DNA of 64,000 nucleotides, taken from positions 1-64,000 of the forward strand of contig JAAVFL010000004.1 in assembly GCA_014800795.1 (NCBI GenBank), given 5' to 3'. Every line of letters begins with the position of its first letter. Position 1 is the first letter of the stretch. The position numbers and the translations under genes were made by a program. The notes beneath the pieces were generated by a model. The model searched no databases and was not told the origin of the DNA. It saw only the letters and a list, made by a program, of their open reading frames with translations. The stretch is from Bacteroidales bacterium (GTDB taxonomy: Bacteria; Bacteroidota; Bacteroidia; Bacteroidales; Muribaculaceae). Shown here one piece after another: positions 36,638-45,845 of the stretch.

Positions 36638-37399
36638 ATGAAAGATATATTACTGAAGGTTACGGACCTTCATGCGAAAATCGAGGATAAGGAGATTCTG
36701 AGGGGTATCGATCTTGAGATACACCCCGGGGAGGTGCATGCCATAATGGGACCCAACGGCTCCGGCAAATCTACGCTTTCGAGTGTGCTTGCCGGCAATC
36801 CGGCCTTTACCGTGACGGGTGGATCGGTTGATTTTCACGGAATGGATCTGTTGTCGCTATCTCCGGAAGACCGCAGTCATGAGGGGCTGTTTCTGTCGTT
36901 CCAGTATCCGGTAGAGATCCCCGGAGTATCGATGGTGAACTTCATGCGCGCGGCGGTCAATGCCAAGCGTAAATATTTCAATGAGCCTCCGCTGGGTGCG
37001 GGAGATTTTCTGAAGCTGATGCGTCAGAAGCGTGCCATAGTGGAGTTGGACAACAAGTTGGCCTCACGTTCGGTAAACGAAGGTTTTTCCGGAGGAGAGA
37101 AAAAACGCAACGAGATATTCCAGATGGCGGTTCTCGAGCCACGGCTCAGCATTCTCGACGAGACCGATTCAGGGCTTGATATCGACGCTCTGCGCGTAGT
37201 GGCAGGGGGTGTCAATCAGCTCAAGACCTCGCAGAACGCGACTGTCGTTATCACCCACTATCAGCGTCTGCTAGACTATATAAAGCCCGACTTCGTTCAT
37301 GTGCTGTACAAGGGACGTATCGTACGTACGGGTGGACCCGAACTGGCGCTCGAACTTGAGGAGAAAGGCTACGACTGGATCAAGGAGGAGGAGAAATGA
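36638..37399 (+). CDS. sufC: Fe-S cluster assembly ATPase SufC
   Basis: ABC-type ATPase of the SufBCD scaffold. The 253-residue protein has Walker A GPNGSGKSTL, the Q-loop FLSFQYPVEIPGVS, the SufC form of the ABC signature FSGGEKKRNEIFQ, Walker B SILDETDSGLDID and the H-loop VITHYQR. Length is normal. The sufB-sufC gap holds three tandem TGATTGC units (about 36590-36611). Its stop overlaps the sufD start (ATGA), so the two are translationally coupled. Confidence 0.96.
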   Translation: MKDILLKVTDLHAKIEDKEILRGIDLEIHPGEVHAIMGPNGSGKSTLSSVLAGNPAFTVTGGSVDFHGMDLLSLSPEDRSHEGLFLSFQYPVEIPGVSMVNFMRAAVNAKRKYFNEPPLGAGDFLKLMRQKRAIVELDNKLASRSVNEGFSGGEKKRNEIFQMAVLEPRLSILDETDSGLDIDALRVVAGGVNQLKTSQNATVVITHYQRLLDYIKPDFVHVLYKGRIVRTGGPELALELEEKGYDWIKEEEK

Positions 37400-38745
37400 G
37401 CAAGGCTTCCGAACAATATCTTGAACTGTACCGCGCCCACCGCGATGCTATCGACGCTCACGGCGCCCCGGCGATGAACGCGTTGCGCCAGGGGGCGGCC
37501 GAAGCTCTGAGACGTGCCGGCGGTTTTCAGGAAAAAGGTGACGAGGGGTATGAGAAAACCTCTGTCGACGGAATGTTCGCGCCGGATTACGGGGTAAACA
37601 TTAACCGTGTGGATATGCCGGCGGACGTGAGCGCATCGTTCCGCTGCGGTGTGCCTAATCTGTCGACTTTGCTCGCTGTAGTGGTAAACGACCGGTTCGT
37701 GCCCTCTTCAACTCTTCTGAAAAATATACCGGAAGGGCTTACGGTGTGTTCGTTGGCCCAGGCATGTCGCGAGATGCCTGATCTGGTGATGAAATATTAC
37801 GGTCAGGCTGCCGATATCAGCGATCCGTCTGTAGCGTTGAACACGATGTTCGCGCAGGATGGCGTGTTCATACATGTAGGCAAGGGTGTGCGCAGCGAAC
37901 GCGCCGTGCAGCTTGTCGACATATTCAGCTCGTCAACCCCTCTGATGGCAGCACGCCGTGTGCTTGTGGCGGCTGAGGAGAACAGTCATGTGGCAATTCT
38001 CAAATGCGATCATACGCAGGGTGATGAGGCCCGGTGTATGAGTTCGGAGGTGGTTGAAATTTTCGCTGCTCGTGGTGCCAGGGTGGAATGGTACGATATA
38101 GAGGAATCGAATGCATCTACATCGCGCCGCCATCAGCTGTTCGCACGTCAGGCGGAGGGATCGGAGCTTCATATCTGCGGCGCGACGCTTACCAACGGCA
38201 CCACGCGCAACGATTTCCGCATCGATGTGGATGGTGAGCATGCCGTGACCGGGCTTGGGGCTATGGCGATCGGTTCGGGTGACCAGCATATCGATAATTC
38301 GTCTGTCATACGCCATGCGGCAGACCGCGGACGCAGCAACCAGTTGCTTAAATATGTGCTTGACGACTGTGCTACCGGCGCTTTCGAAGGCAGCATAGAG
38401 GTATGCCATGGCGCCCGGTTCGTGGAGGCATATCAGAGCAACCGTAATATCCTCGCTTCCAAGGGTGCGAGGATGCACACTAAGCCGCAGTTGCTGATCT
38501 ATAACGATGATGTGAAGTGTTCACATGGGGCAACAACCGGACAACTCGATCAGAATGCGCTCTTCTATATGCGCACCCGCGGAATTCCTGAAGATGAGGC
38601 GCGCCGCATGCTTATGCAGGCGTTTATGGTTGATGTGATCGATTCGATCACTCTCGAACCGCTGCGCGACCGGCTGCGTCATATGGTTGACAGGCGATTT
38701 GCCGGCGAGACTGCCGGATGCCGGGATTGCAAGAGCTCATGCTGA
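37396..38745 (+). CDS. sufD: Fe-S cluster assembly protein SufD
   Basis: Partner of SufB and SufC. The 449-residue protein has the right-handed beta-helix of SufB/D proteins and the C-terminal signature MHTKPQLLIYNDDVKCSHGATTGQLDQNALFYMRTRGIPEDEA (given here as landmarks at about residues 355-400), with the conserved Cys and His of the SufB-SufD interface. The ATG overlaps the sufC stop by 4 bases. It ends with an unusual Cys-containing tail (CRDCKSSC). sufS follows after 46 bases. Confidence 0.94.
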   Translation: MSKASEQYLELYRAHRDAIDAHGAPAMNALRQGAAEALRRAGGFQEKGDEGYEKTSVDGMFAPDYGVNINRVDMPADVSASFRCGVPNLSTLLAVVVNDRFVPSSTLLKNIPEGLTVCSLAQACREMPDLVMKYYGQAADISDPSVALNTMFAQDGVFIHVGKGVRSERAVQLVDIFSSSTPLMAARRVLVAAEENSHVAILKCDHTQGDEARCMSSEVVEIFAARGARVEWYDIEESNASTSRRHQLFARQAEGSELHICGATLTNGTTRNDFRIDVDGEHAVTGLGAMAIGSGDQHIDNSSVIRHAADRGRSNQLLKYVLDDCATGAFEGSIEVCHGARFVEAYQSNRNILASKGARMHTKPQLLIYNDDVKCSHGATTGQLDQNALFYMRTRGIPEDEARRMLMQAFMVDVIDSITLEPLRDRLRHMVDRRFAGETAGCRDCKSSC

Positions 38746-38791
38746 ACCGGAATTGTATGGATTTATCCTGACGTATATTTTTTTATTTAAG

Positions 38792-40012
38792 ATGGCATAC
38801 GATGTAGAAGCGCTCAGGCGCGATTTTCCGATACTTGACCGCACTGTCTACGGTAAACCGCTGGTTTATCTTGACAATACGGCTACTTCGCAGACCCCGC
38901 GTCAGGTGGTGGATGCGGTGGCCGATATGTACCTTGCCCACAAGGCCAACGTTCACCGGGGGGTGTTCTCTCTGTCGCAGGAGGCAACCGCTCTGATGGA
39001 AGCCACACGTGAGAAAGTGCGCGACTATATCAACGCTGCCTCCACGCGTGAAATCGTTTTCACACGTGGCACGACAGAGGCCATCAATCTTGTGGCTTCG
39101 AGCTTCGGAAGTTTTATGGAGAACGGCGATGAGATAATTCTCACCGTTATGGAGCATCATGCCAATATAGTACCCTGGCAGTTGCTGGGTACACGCAAGC
39201 GCATAACCTTGCGCGTTGTGAAGATCCGGCCCGACGGTACCCTCAATATGGAGCAGTACCGCAATCTGTTCAACGAACGTACGCGTCTGGTGGCTGTGTG
39301 CCATGTATCGAACGTACTCGGAACAGTCAATCCCATAGAGGATATGATCCGTTATGCCCATTCACTGGAAGTGCCGGTATTGGTTGACGGCGCTCAGGCT
39401 GTTCCGCACATGAAGGTGGATGTGCGTGCGCTCGATGCCGATTTCTATGCTTTCTCGAGCCATAAGATGTATGGGCCGTCGGGAGTCGGTGTGCTTTACG
39501 GCAAAGAGCGGTGGCTCAAGAAGATGCCCCCGTATCAGGGTGGCGGCGGGATGATCTCGCATGTAAGCTTCAAGAAGACCACCTATGCCGATCTCCCTCT
39601 TAAATTTGAGGCCGGAACGCCTGATTTTGTCGATATCGCTGCTTTTTCAGCGTGTCTCGACTACATACGTTCGGTAGGTATAGATGCTATCGCTGCCCAT
39701 GAGCATGAACTTCTCGAATGGACTACCGCCGAAATGATGAAGATTCCCGGCATGCGTATTTTCGGAACCGCTCCCGGCAAATGCGCCGTGATTTCGTTCC
39801 TGATCGGGGAGGCACACCACTACGATACCGGCATGCTTCTCGATAAGCTCGGATTTGCGGTCCGCACCGGCCATCACTGCGCCCAGCCGCTTATGGAGGT
39901 ACTCGGCGTAGAGGGAACGGTACGTGCCTCTTTCGGGCTTTACAATACCCACGCCGAAGCGGAAGCCTTTATCGCCGCCCTCCATCGCATCGCCCCGATG
40001 CTCGGGGTGTGA
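38792..40012 (+). CDS. sufS: Cysteine desulfurase SufS
   Basis: PLP enzyme that releases sulfur from cysteine for cluster assembly. The 406-residue protein has the group II (SufS/CsdA) pattern: YLDNTATSQTP, the HKANVHRGVF region, PLP lysine in AFSSHKMYGPSGVGVL near residue 226, and the short active-cysteine loop RTGHHCAQPLM near residue 362. No SufE gene is nearby. ATG 38792 begins MAYDVEALRRDFPIL, the usual start; the longer frame from 38687 overlaps sufD and is rejected. No clear terminator follows. Confidence 0.95.
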   Translation: MAYDVEALRRDFPILDRTVYGKPLVYLDNTATSQTPRQVVDAVADMYLAHKANVHRGVFSLSQEATALMEATREKVRDYINAASTREIVFTRGTTEAINLVASSFGSFMENGDEIILTVMEHHANIVPWQLLGTRKRITLRVVKIRPDGTLNMEQYRNLFNERTRLVAVCHVSNVLGTVNPIEDMIRYAHSLEVPVLVDGAQAVPHMKVDVRALDADFYAFSSHKMYGPSGVGVLYGKERWLKKMPPYQGGGGMISHVSFKKTTYADLPLKFEAGTPDFVDIAAFSACLDYIRSVGIDAIAAHEHELLEWTTAEMMKIPGMRIFGTAPGKCAVISFLIGEAHHYDTGMLLDKLGFAVRTGHHCAQPLMEVLGVEGTVRASFGLYNTHAEAEAFIAALHRIAPMLGV

Positions 40013-40121
40013 TTCCTCGGAAAAATGTGATTTTTTTGTGAATTTAACCCTCTGATTTCTGTGGTTTTGCTCGCATGAGCCCTCAGGGAATTGTGTTTCG
40101 TGGCGCAAAGGTCTGAGTTTC

Positions 40122-40455
40122 GTATGTTGGATGCTACGTAGTCGAAGAGATTGAAGAAGTTCATCCCGAATAGGGTGATATTCTCCCACGGTCCCATGCT
40201 GAGAGCGCAGAGCAGGCTCAGCGCAAGTCCTATGCCGCATGCAATTGTGGTTGCGGCTTTTCGCCCCATTTTCTTTTCCTCGGATATAAACGATATGGAA
40301 ATCCCAGATAGCATATCAGGAAGGCACTCCCTCCGTGAACCCCTGTCTCATAAGGGAAACGCCAGATATTGCCAGTCCGACAGCAGAGCCTACCGTGGTT
40401 GCTACAGCGGCGAAACGCGATCCGAACATAGCCCTTGTAGAGTTATTCCTGTCTT
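40122..40455 (-). pseudogene. Remnant of a neurotransmitter:sodium symporter (NSS) gene
   Basis: Minus-strand reading from about 40455 gives NNSTRAMFGSRFAAVATTVGSAVGL, then, one frame over, GNIWRFPYETGVHGGSAFLI. Together these form the TM1 signature of NSS transporters, split by a one-base deletion near 40378. After YLG the sequence jumps to a third frame reading ISISFISEEKKMGRK...LSMGPWENITLFGMNFFNLFDYVASNI, which matches a segment far downstream in NSS proteins. So most of the gene between TM1 and about TM8-9 is deleted and the 3' end is lost. Clearly non-functional. The rest of the 40013-40683 gap holds a promoter and direct repeats only. Confidence 0.75.
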
Positions 40456-40602
40456 TTCTTATGATTCACTTAAATCTCCGGAGTGTCGGTTATTCAGATA
40501 ATTTCGTTGATTTGCGACAAAGTTACGCAAATTTATCTTAACATCAGTCAGTGTGGGGGGAATAAATCGGGCGACGGTGGTGCGGATGTGGAAGTTTTTT
40601 CT

Positions 40603-40610
40603 TATCTTTG
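40603..40610 (+). promoter_or_regulatory. -7 element of the Gfo/Idh-DUF1080 operon
   Basis: TATCTTTG, 74 bases before the first ATG. The -33 position is poor (GGTG), which may mean that an activator is needed. Confidence 0.5.
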
Positions 40611-40620
40611 TTGGCGTAAT

Positions 40621-40648
40621 TACGTCAGGCGCCTTATACGTCAGGCGC
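40621..40648 (+). promoter_or_regulatory. Direct repeat in the leader, possible operator
   Basis: TACGTCAGGCGC occurs at 40621-40632 and 40637-40648, exactly 16 bases apart, directly after the expected transcription start. This could be a regulator site or an RNA-level element. Confidence 0.45.
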
Positions 40649-40683
40649 AATCGCATTTCTTCATTCGGATGAATCTCATAACC

Positions 40684-41991
40684 ATGAAAGAAACTAAAAA
40701 AGATACTGAAATAAGCAGACGCGAGTTTCTGCGCAATCTCGGCATGGCAGGTGCCGGAATTCTTGCTGCCACCAGTCCGTGGCTTTCTGCATTTTCCGAA
40801 GTGGCACACACTCAGAAAGAACGTTGCCGTCTCGGCATAATCGGTCCCGGTTCGCGCGGGCAGTTCCTTATGAGCTTCATAGCTCAGAATCCCAAAGCTG
40901 AAATAGTGGCGCTTGCCGATGTCTACGAGCCCTCTCTGGAAAGTGCGCTGAAAATAGCTCCTAAGGCAAAGGTTTACCGCGACCATCGCGCCCTGCTTGC
41001 CGACAAGGATGTGGATGCCGTGATAGTGGCGACACCACTCCATACCCACTACGATATCGTAATGGACGCCTTTGATGCCGGCAAGCATGTATATTGCGAG
41101 AAAACGATCGGCTACACGATGGAACAGTGTTTCAATATGTATAACAGGCATCTTGAGACAGGGCTTCTATTCTTCTCCGGGCAGCAGCGCCTGTTTGATC
41201 CCCGGTATATCAAAGCGATGGATCTGGTTCATAAAGGGCTGTTCGGAAAAGTGTCGGCCGTAGAAGCTTTCTGGAACCGCAATGGCGACTGGCGTCGCGA
41301 TGTGCCCTCGCCCGAACTGGAACGCTTTATAAACTGGCGTCTTTACGGCGAATCGTCGCGTGGCCTTATGTCGGAGCTTGGCTGTCATCAGCTGCAGGTG
41401 GGCACATGGGCCTTGGGCAAACTCCCCGACAAGGTAATGGGGCACGGCGGCATCACATTCTGGAAAGACGGGCGTGAGGTTCACGACAACGTACACTGCA
41501 TCTACGGTTACGACACAGGCGAGACCATAACCTATGGCTCGGTGATCTCCAATAAGTTCTATGGTCTGGAGGAGAAGATAATGGGTAATCTCGGTACGGT
41601 GGAGCCTGAAAACGGTAAATATTTCTTCGAGGAGGTAGCGCCCGCTCCGGCTTTCCTGCAGATGATAAATTCGTGGGAACACGCTCTGTTCGATGAAATT
41701 CCATTCGCAGGAACGAGCTGGGCACCGGAAACCGCCAATGTCAACAAGGGTGAATTTATATTGGGTGAGCGCCCCAAGGGGGACGGCACGTCGCTTCTGA
41801 CCGAAGCATTTGTAGAAGCTGTGATTACCGGCCGGCAACCTGAGCGTATTGCCGAAGAGGGCTATTACGCAAGCCTCCTTTGCCTGTGGGGACACGAAGC
41901 CATCGAGCGTGGTGAGATAATGCGCTTCCCGGAGCAATACAGCATCGACTACGCTCCCTACGGCACAAAGCGTCAGACAACAATATCATAA
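40684..41991 (+). CDS. Tat-exported Gfo/Idh/MocA oxidoreductase (first)
   Basis: A 435-residue sugar oxidoreductase. It begins with a twin-arginine signal (SRREFLRNLGMAGAGILAAT), so it should be folded with its cofactor and then exported. The Rossmann motif GIIGPGSRGQFL and the catalytic lysine region VYCEKTIGYT (EKT instead of the usual EKP) follow, then the C-terminal beta-sheet domain with ELGCHQLQVGTWALG. Homologues oxidise a sugar hydroxyl with NAD(P). In operons with DUF1080 proteins they act in 3-keto-glycoside pathways; that role is inferred from context. ATG 40684 is preferred over 40669. It is the first gene of a six-gene run. Confidence 0.88.
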   Translation: MKETKKDTEISRREFLRNLGMAGAGILAATSPWLSAFSEVAHTQKERCRLGIIGPGSRGQFLMSFIAQNPKAEIVALADVYEPSLESALKIAPKAKVYRDHRALLADKDVDAVIVATPLHTHYDIVMDAFDAGKHVYCEKTIGYTMEQCFNMYNRHLETGLLFFSGQQRLFDPRYIKAMDLVHKGLFGKVSAVEAFWNRNGDWRRDVPSPELERFINWRLYGESSRGLMSELGCHQLQVGTWALGKLPDKVMGHGGITFWKDGREVHDNVHCIYGYDTGETITYGSVISNKFYGLEEKIMGNLGTVEPENGKYFFEEVAPAPAFLQMINSWEHALFDEIPFAGTSWAPETANVNKGEFILGERPKGDGTSLLTEAFVEAVITGRQPERIAEEGYYASLLCLWGHEAIERGEIMRFPEQYSIDYAPYGTKRQTTIS

Positions 41992-42013
41992 ACCTCTCAG
42001 ACACATTTATCCC

Positions 42014-42277
42014 GTGAAAGATATAACCTTCAGCGCACGGCGCCAGAAAACCGAGTTGTGGTATCTGCTTGGTGCGTTCGTCGTGGCCAATCTCGTGAAT
42101 CTATGGGCTATAACAAGCTACGGTGCCCCGATTAAAGAGATGTTTACTTCGTTTTTTTATGTGCTTACGTTCACTGTGTTCCTGTATGCGCTCAGTGTGA
42201 TAGTAAGAATAGTGGTCTATGGAATACGTAGCCTGATAGTAAACCGGAAAAAATTAAAAACAAATAACTCCCTGTAA
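42014..42277 (+). CDS. Small two-helix membrane protein
   Basis: An 87-residue protein starting at a GTG (42014), 22 bases after the first oxidoreductase and 2 bases before the second. Two strongly hydrophobic segments (about 17-37 and 46-72) are joined by a short loop, with a basic C-terminus (RSLIVNRKKLK). No recognised family. Tight packing between two Tat-exported oxidoreductases suggests it anchors one of them or links it to the membrane; that is inference. Confidence 0.75.
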   Translation: MKDITFSARRQKTELWYLLGAFVVANLVNLWAITSYGAPIKEMFTSFFYVLTFTVFLYALSVIVRIVVYGIRSLIVNRKKLKTNNSL

Positions 42278-42279
42278 CC

Positions 42280-43710
42280 ATGACAACCAGAAGAGATTTT
42301 CTGAAAACCATGGGTGCCTCGGCCGTGACGATGGCGCTCAGTGGTATCGGTGGTGCGATGGCCACCCCTCTTACATCCCGCGAATGGGATTCGGCAAAGA
42401 AAGATAAAGTAAAGATCGCTTATATAGGTATCGGTAACCGCGGTGAACAGAATATCGATGAGTTCGCGCGTACCGGAATGGTGGACGTGACGGTTCTCTG
42501 CGATATCGACATGGGCGCTGCCCACACCCAGAAGGTGATGAACATGTATCCGAAGGCGAAGCGTTTCCGCGACTTCCGCGAGATGTTCGAGAAGGCCTCA
42601 GGCGATTTTGACGCCGTCTGCGCCTCTGTTCCCGACCATATGCATTTCCCCATCGCCATGCTCGCCATGGCCAACGGCAAGCATATCTATCTGGAGAAGC
42701 CGATGTGTCGCACCTTCCTTGAGGGTGAACTGATGATGGAGATGGCCCGCCGCCATCCCGAGCTTGCCACTCAGGTGGGTAATCAGGGACACTCGGAGGG
42801 TAACTATTTCCAGTTCAAGGCGTGGAAAGACGCCGGAATCATCAGTGACGTTACAGCAATCACCGCACATATGAACAATTCGCGCCGCTGGCACAACTAC
42901 GACGACAAGATTCTTCATATGCCCGGTGGCGAGCCCATGCCTGCCGATATCGACTGGGATACATGGACCGGCCCGTGCGCATACCACGGATTTTCCGACA
43001 AATATCATCAGGGGAACTGGCGTTGCTGGTATGACTACGGTATGGGGGCCCTCGGCGACTGGGGCGCTCATCTGCTTGATACGGCCCATGAGTTTCTTGA
43101 ATTAGGATTGCCCTACGAAGTCAGTATGGAGTATGCCAACGGCCACAACAGCTACTTTTTCCCATATTCGTCGACAATCAAGTTCCGTTTCCCCGCACGC
43201 GGCAGCATGCCCCCGTGCGATGTGACATGGTACGACGGCCTCGACAACCTGCCCCCGCTTCCCGCCAACTACGGAGCCTCGGAGTACAACCCCAATGTGC
43301 CCTCGACCAACCAGGGAAACACCCCTGTGAGTCAGCTCAATCCAGGTAAGATTATCTACGGACGCGATCTGACTTTCAAAGGGAGCAGCCATGGAAGCAC
43401 ACTCTCGATTATCCCGTCGGCCAATGCCAACGATATCAAGGATAAGTTGCCTGAAGTGCCCCAGAGTCCGTCGAACCATTATGTGAATTTCCTTCGTGCG
43501 TGTCAGGGAACAGAGAAAACCCGCTCGCCGTTCGAAATAAACGGTGTGCTGAGCCAGGTGTTCTGTCTCGGTGTTATCGCCCAGCGTCTTAACGACAAGC
43601 TTTATTTCGATGCCCGTACAAAGCAGTTTACCAACAATGCCTTCGCCAACGCTCTGCTTTCAGGTATGCCTCCGCGCAAGGGATGGGAGGATTTCTACAA
43701 GATGGTATAA
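42280..43710 (+). CDS. Tat-exported Gfo/Idh/MocA oxidoreductase (second)
   Basis: A 476-residue oxidoreductase with a twin-arginine signal (TTRRDFLKTMGASAVTMALSG). Rossmann motif AYIGIGNRGEQN, catalytic Glu-Lys-Pro in IYLEKPMCRT, and the GDWGAHLLDTAHEF segment place it in the exported Gfo/Idh group common in Bacteroidetes. It is longer than the first and not a recent duplicate: identity is confined to motifs. The start is 2 bases after the small membrane protein stop, so translation is coupled. Likely a second sugar oxidoreductase or reductase in the same exported pathway. Confidence 0.9.
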   Translation: MTTRRDFLKTMGASAVTMALSGIGGAMATPLTSREWDSAKKDKVKIAYIGIGNRGEQNIDEFARTGMVDVTVLCDIDMGAAHTQKVMNMYPKAKRFRDFREMFEKASGDFDAVCASVPDHMHFPIAMLAMANGKHIYLEKPMCRTFLEGELMMEMARRHPELATQVGNQGHSEGNYFQFKAWKDAGIISDVTAITAHMNNSRRWHNYDDKILHMPGGEPMPADIDWDTWTGPCAYHGFSDKYHQGNWRCWYDYGMGALGDWGAHLLDTAHEFLELGLPYEVSMEYANGHNSYFFPYSSTIKFRFPARGSMPPCDVTWYDGLDNLPPLPANYGASEYNPNVPSTNQGNTPVSQLNPGKIIYGRDLTFKGSSHGSTLSIIPSANANDIKDKLPEVPQSPSNHYVNFLRACQGTEKTRSPFEINGVLSQVFCLGVIAQRLNDKLYFDARTKQFTNNAFANALLSGMPPRKGWEDFYKMV

Positions 43711-43763
43711 TCCGCCACGCACATAACAACACAGACCCCAAATACACAACTTAAAAAACAGAA

Positions 43764-45107
43764 ATGAAAAAGAACGTAATAATGTTGCTCTGTCTGCTCT
43801 GTGCCGCTGTAGGATCGGCACAGAACTGGCAGCCGCTTTTCAACGGAAAGAACCTCAACGGATGGAAGCGGCTGAACGGCAACGCTGAATACAAGGTAGA
43901 GGATGGCGCGATAGTGGGTGTGTCTAAGATGAATACTCCCAACACCTTTCTCGCTACGAAAAATAATTACGGCGATTTCATCCTTGAGTTTGATTTCAAG
44001 GTTGACGACGGACTGAACTCCGGTGTGCAGTTGCGCAGTGAGAGCAAGAAAGATTATGACAAGGGGCGCGTTCACGGCTATCAGTTCGAGATCGATCCCT
44101 CGCAGCGCGCGTGGTCGGGAGGTATCTACGATGAGGCGCGCCGCGGCTGGCTCTATCCTCTTACCAAAAATCCGGCAGCCAAGACTGCTTTCCGCAACGG
44201 TCAGTGGAACAAGGCTCGTATCGAGGCTGTGGGCAACAGCATACGCACCTGGATCAATGGCGTTCCCTGTGCCAATGTGTGGGATAATATGACTCCCGAA
44301 GGTTTTATCGCCCTCCAGGTACATGCTATCGGTGATCCGTCGCAGGAGGGTAAGACGGTCGCATGGCGCGATATCCGTATTCTTACCGATGATGTGGAAA
44401 AGTATGCGACTCCCGTAACTTCGGCTCCCGTAGTGAACTGTATTGACAACACTCTCGCTCCCGAAGAGGTGGCAGAGGGATGGGCGCTACTGTTCAACGG
44501 TAAGGACAGTGCCGGGTGGCGAGGCGCCAAGCTCGATGCTTTTCCTGAGAAAGGATGGGTGATCGAGGATGGTATTCTGAAAGTGATGCCCGCCGACGGT
44601 GGTGAGTCGACCAACGGCGGCGATATAGTCACCGACCGTACATACAAGGATTTCATCCTGTCTGTCGACTTCAAGATAACCGAAGGCGCCAACAGCGGAA
44701 TCAAGTATTTCGTAGATCCCACGCTCAACAAGGGTGAGGGTTCGGCTATCGGATGCGAGTTCCAGATTCTTGACGATCTCCGCCATCCGGATGCGAAACT
44801 CGGTGTGAAGGGCAACCGCAAGCTGGGTTCGCTCTATGATCTCATACCTGCTCCTGAGAAGAAACCGTTCGACATCAACAACTTCAATACGGCGGTGGTG
44901 ATAGTAAAAGGTAACCATGTGGAGCATTGGCTCAATGGCGAGAAGCTTATCGAATATGACCGCGACAACCAGCTGTTCAACGCTCTTGTGGCTTACAGCA
45001 AATATCGCGACTGGCCCAACTTCGGCAACCGCAAGGAGGGGAACATCCTTCTTCAGGATCATGGCGACGAGGTCTGGTTCAAGAATGTGAAGATCAAGGA
45101 GCTTTAA
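43764..45107 (+). CDS. Double DUF1080 (3-keto-glycoside hydrolase-like) protein
   Basis: A 447-residue exported protein (signal peptide [20 protein letters not shown]) with two DUF1080 concanavalin-like domains at about 21-195 and 228-447. Each opens with the family motif: [14 protein letters not shown] and [15 protein letters not shown]. Each carries a DF.L..DFK(V/I)..G.NSG(V/I) strand. DUF1080 proteins in Bacteroidetes include hydrolases acting on 3-keto sugars. Placement after two exported oxidoreductases fits a 3-keto-glycoside pathway: oxidise C3, then eliminate or hydrolyse. Two fused domains in one chain is less common than one. Confidence 0.88.
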   Translation: MKKNVIMLLCLLCAAVGSAQNWQPLFNGKNLNGWKRLNGNAEYKVEDGAIVGVSKMNTPNTFLATKNNYGDFILEFDFKVDDGLNSGVQLRSESKKDYDKGRVHGYQFEIDPSQRAWSGGIYDEARRGWLYPLTKNPAAKTAFRNGQWNKARIEAVGNSIRTWINGVPCANVWDNMTPEGFIALQVHAIGDPSQEGKTVAWRDIRILTDDVEKYATPVTSAPVVNCIDNTLAPEEVAEGWALLFNGKDSAGWRGAKLDAFPEKGWVIEDGILKVMPADGGESTNGGDIVTDRTYKDFILSVDFKITEGANSGIKYFVDPTLNKGEGSAIGCEFQILDDLRHPDAKLGVKGNRKLGSLYDLIPAPEKKPFDINNFNTAVVIVKGNHVEHWLNGEKLIEYDRDNQLFNALVAYSKYRDWPNFGNRKEGNILLQDHGDEVWFKNVKIKEL

Positions 45108-45128
45108 TCTGTAAAAGCGCATTGCAGG

Positions 45129-45845
45129 ATGCCTCATCTGTCCCGCACTATTGCTGATGGTTCAGTCGCTGTTTACGTATGGTTTGAAGCCATGCATACG
45201 CGGGTGGATATCCTGCTGAAGAGTTCTTGCCACTCAGAGAGCGCTTTGCTTGAGGTGACAGAGGGAATGAAGCGCATTATCGCCGGCCTGGAGAAAGTGG
45301 GTAACCGCTTTGATCCGTCGAGTGAACTCGCGCATCTCAACCGTCTGCCGGCGGGAGAGGAGGTGGAAATAAGTGCCTCTCTGTATGATATGTTATCCCT
45401 TTGTCTGTACTATAATGTCCGGACAAAGGGATTATTCGATATATCAGTTTCGTCTCCGGGTTTCGAACCCGGGATGTTGAGCAGTATAAGGCTTGGCGAG
45501 GGGGGCCGGTTTTGCCGTAGTCGCGAGGATGTGGTGCTGGATCTGTCGGGGTTCATAAAGGGGTATGCTCTGGATCAGTTGCGTATATATCTGGTGGAAT
45601 GTGGTCTGGAGAATGCTCTTGTGAATCTTGGAAACAGCTCCATAATGGCTATGGGCGATGTGCCGGGTCCGGTGAGAAACGGCTGTCTGACAACATCGGG
45701 CAACAGCGATCCGTCGCGACGCCATATCCGCAATCCGCTTTCCGGGGAGTATATCGGTGGAGCGCGGACGGCGCAGGTGTTCACGCCGGGTGGGGCCGAA
45801 GGGGAGGTGGAGGCAACTGTTAAATTTATTACCGAAACTATATGA
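45129..45845 (+). CDS. Short ApbE-like protein (FAD:protein FMN transferase family)
   Basis: A 238-residue protein of the ApbE fold. Recognisable parts: N-terminal GTRF-type region altered to FEAMHTRVDILL, DPSSELAHLNR, LDLSGFIKGYALDQL, ALVNLGNSS at the usual GGD site, LTTSGNSDPSRRHIRNPLSG. It lacks the final 60-90 residues and the GGD motif is replaced by GNSS. It also has no signal peptide, unlike most ApbE enzymes. It may therefore be inactive as a flavin transferase or have a changed role. It overlaps the next gene by 4 bases (ATGA) and is part of the operon. Confidence 0.8.
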   Translation: MPHLSRTIADGSVAVYVWFEAMHTRVDILLKSSCHSESALLEVTEGMKRIIAGLEKVGNRFDPSSELAHLNRLPAGEEVEISASLYDMLSLCLYYNVRTKGLFDISVSSPGFEPGMLSSIRLGEGGRFCRSREDVVLDLSGFIKGYALDQLRIYLVECGLENALVNLGNSSIMAMGDVPGPVRNGCLTTSGNSDPSRRHIRNPLSGEYIGGARTAQVFTPGGAEGEVEATVKFITETI

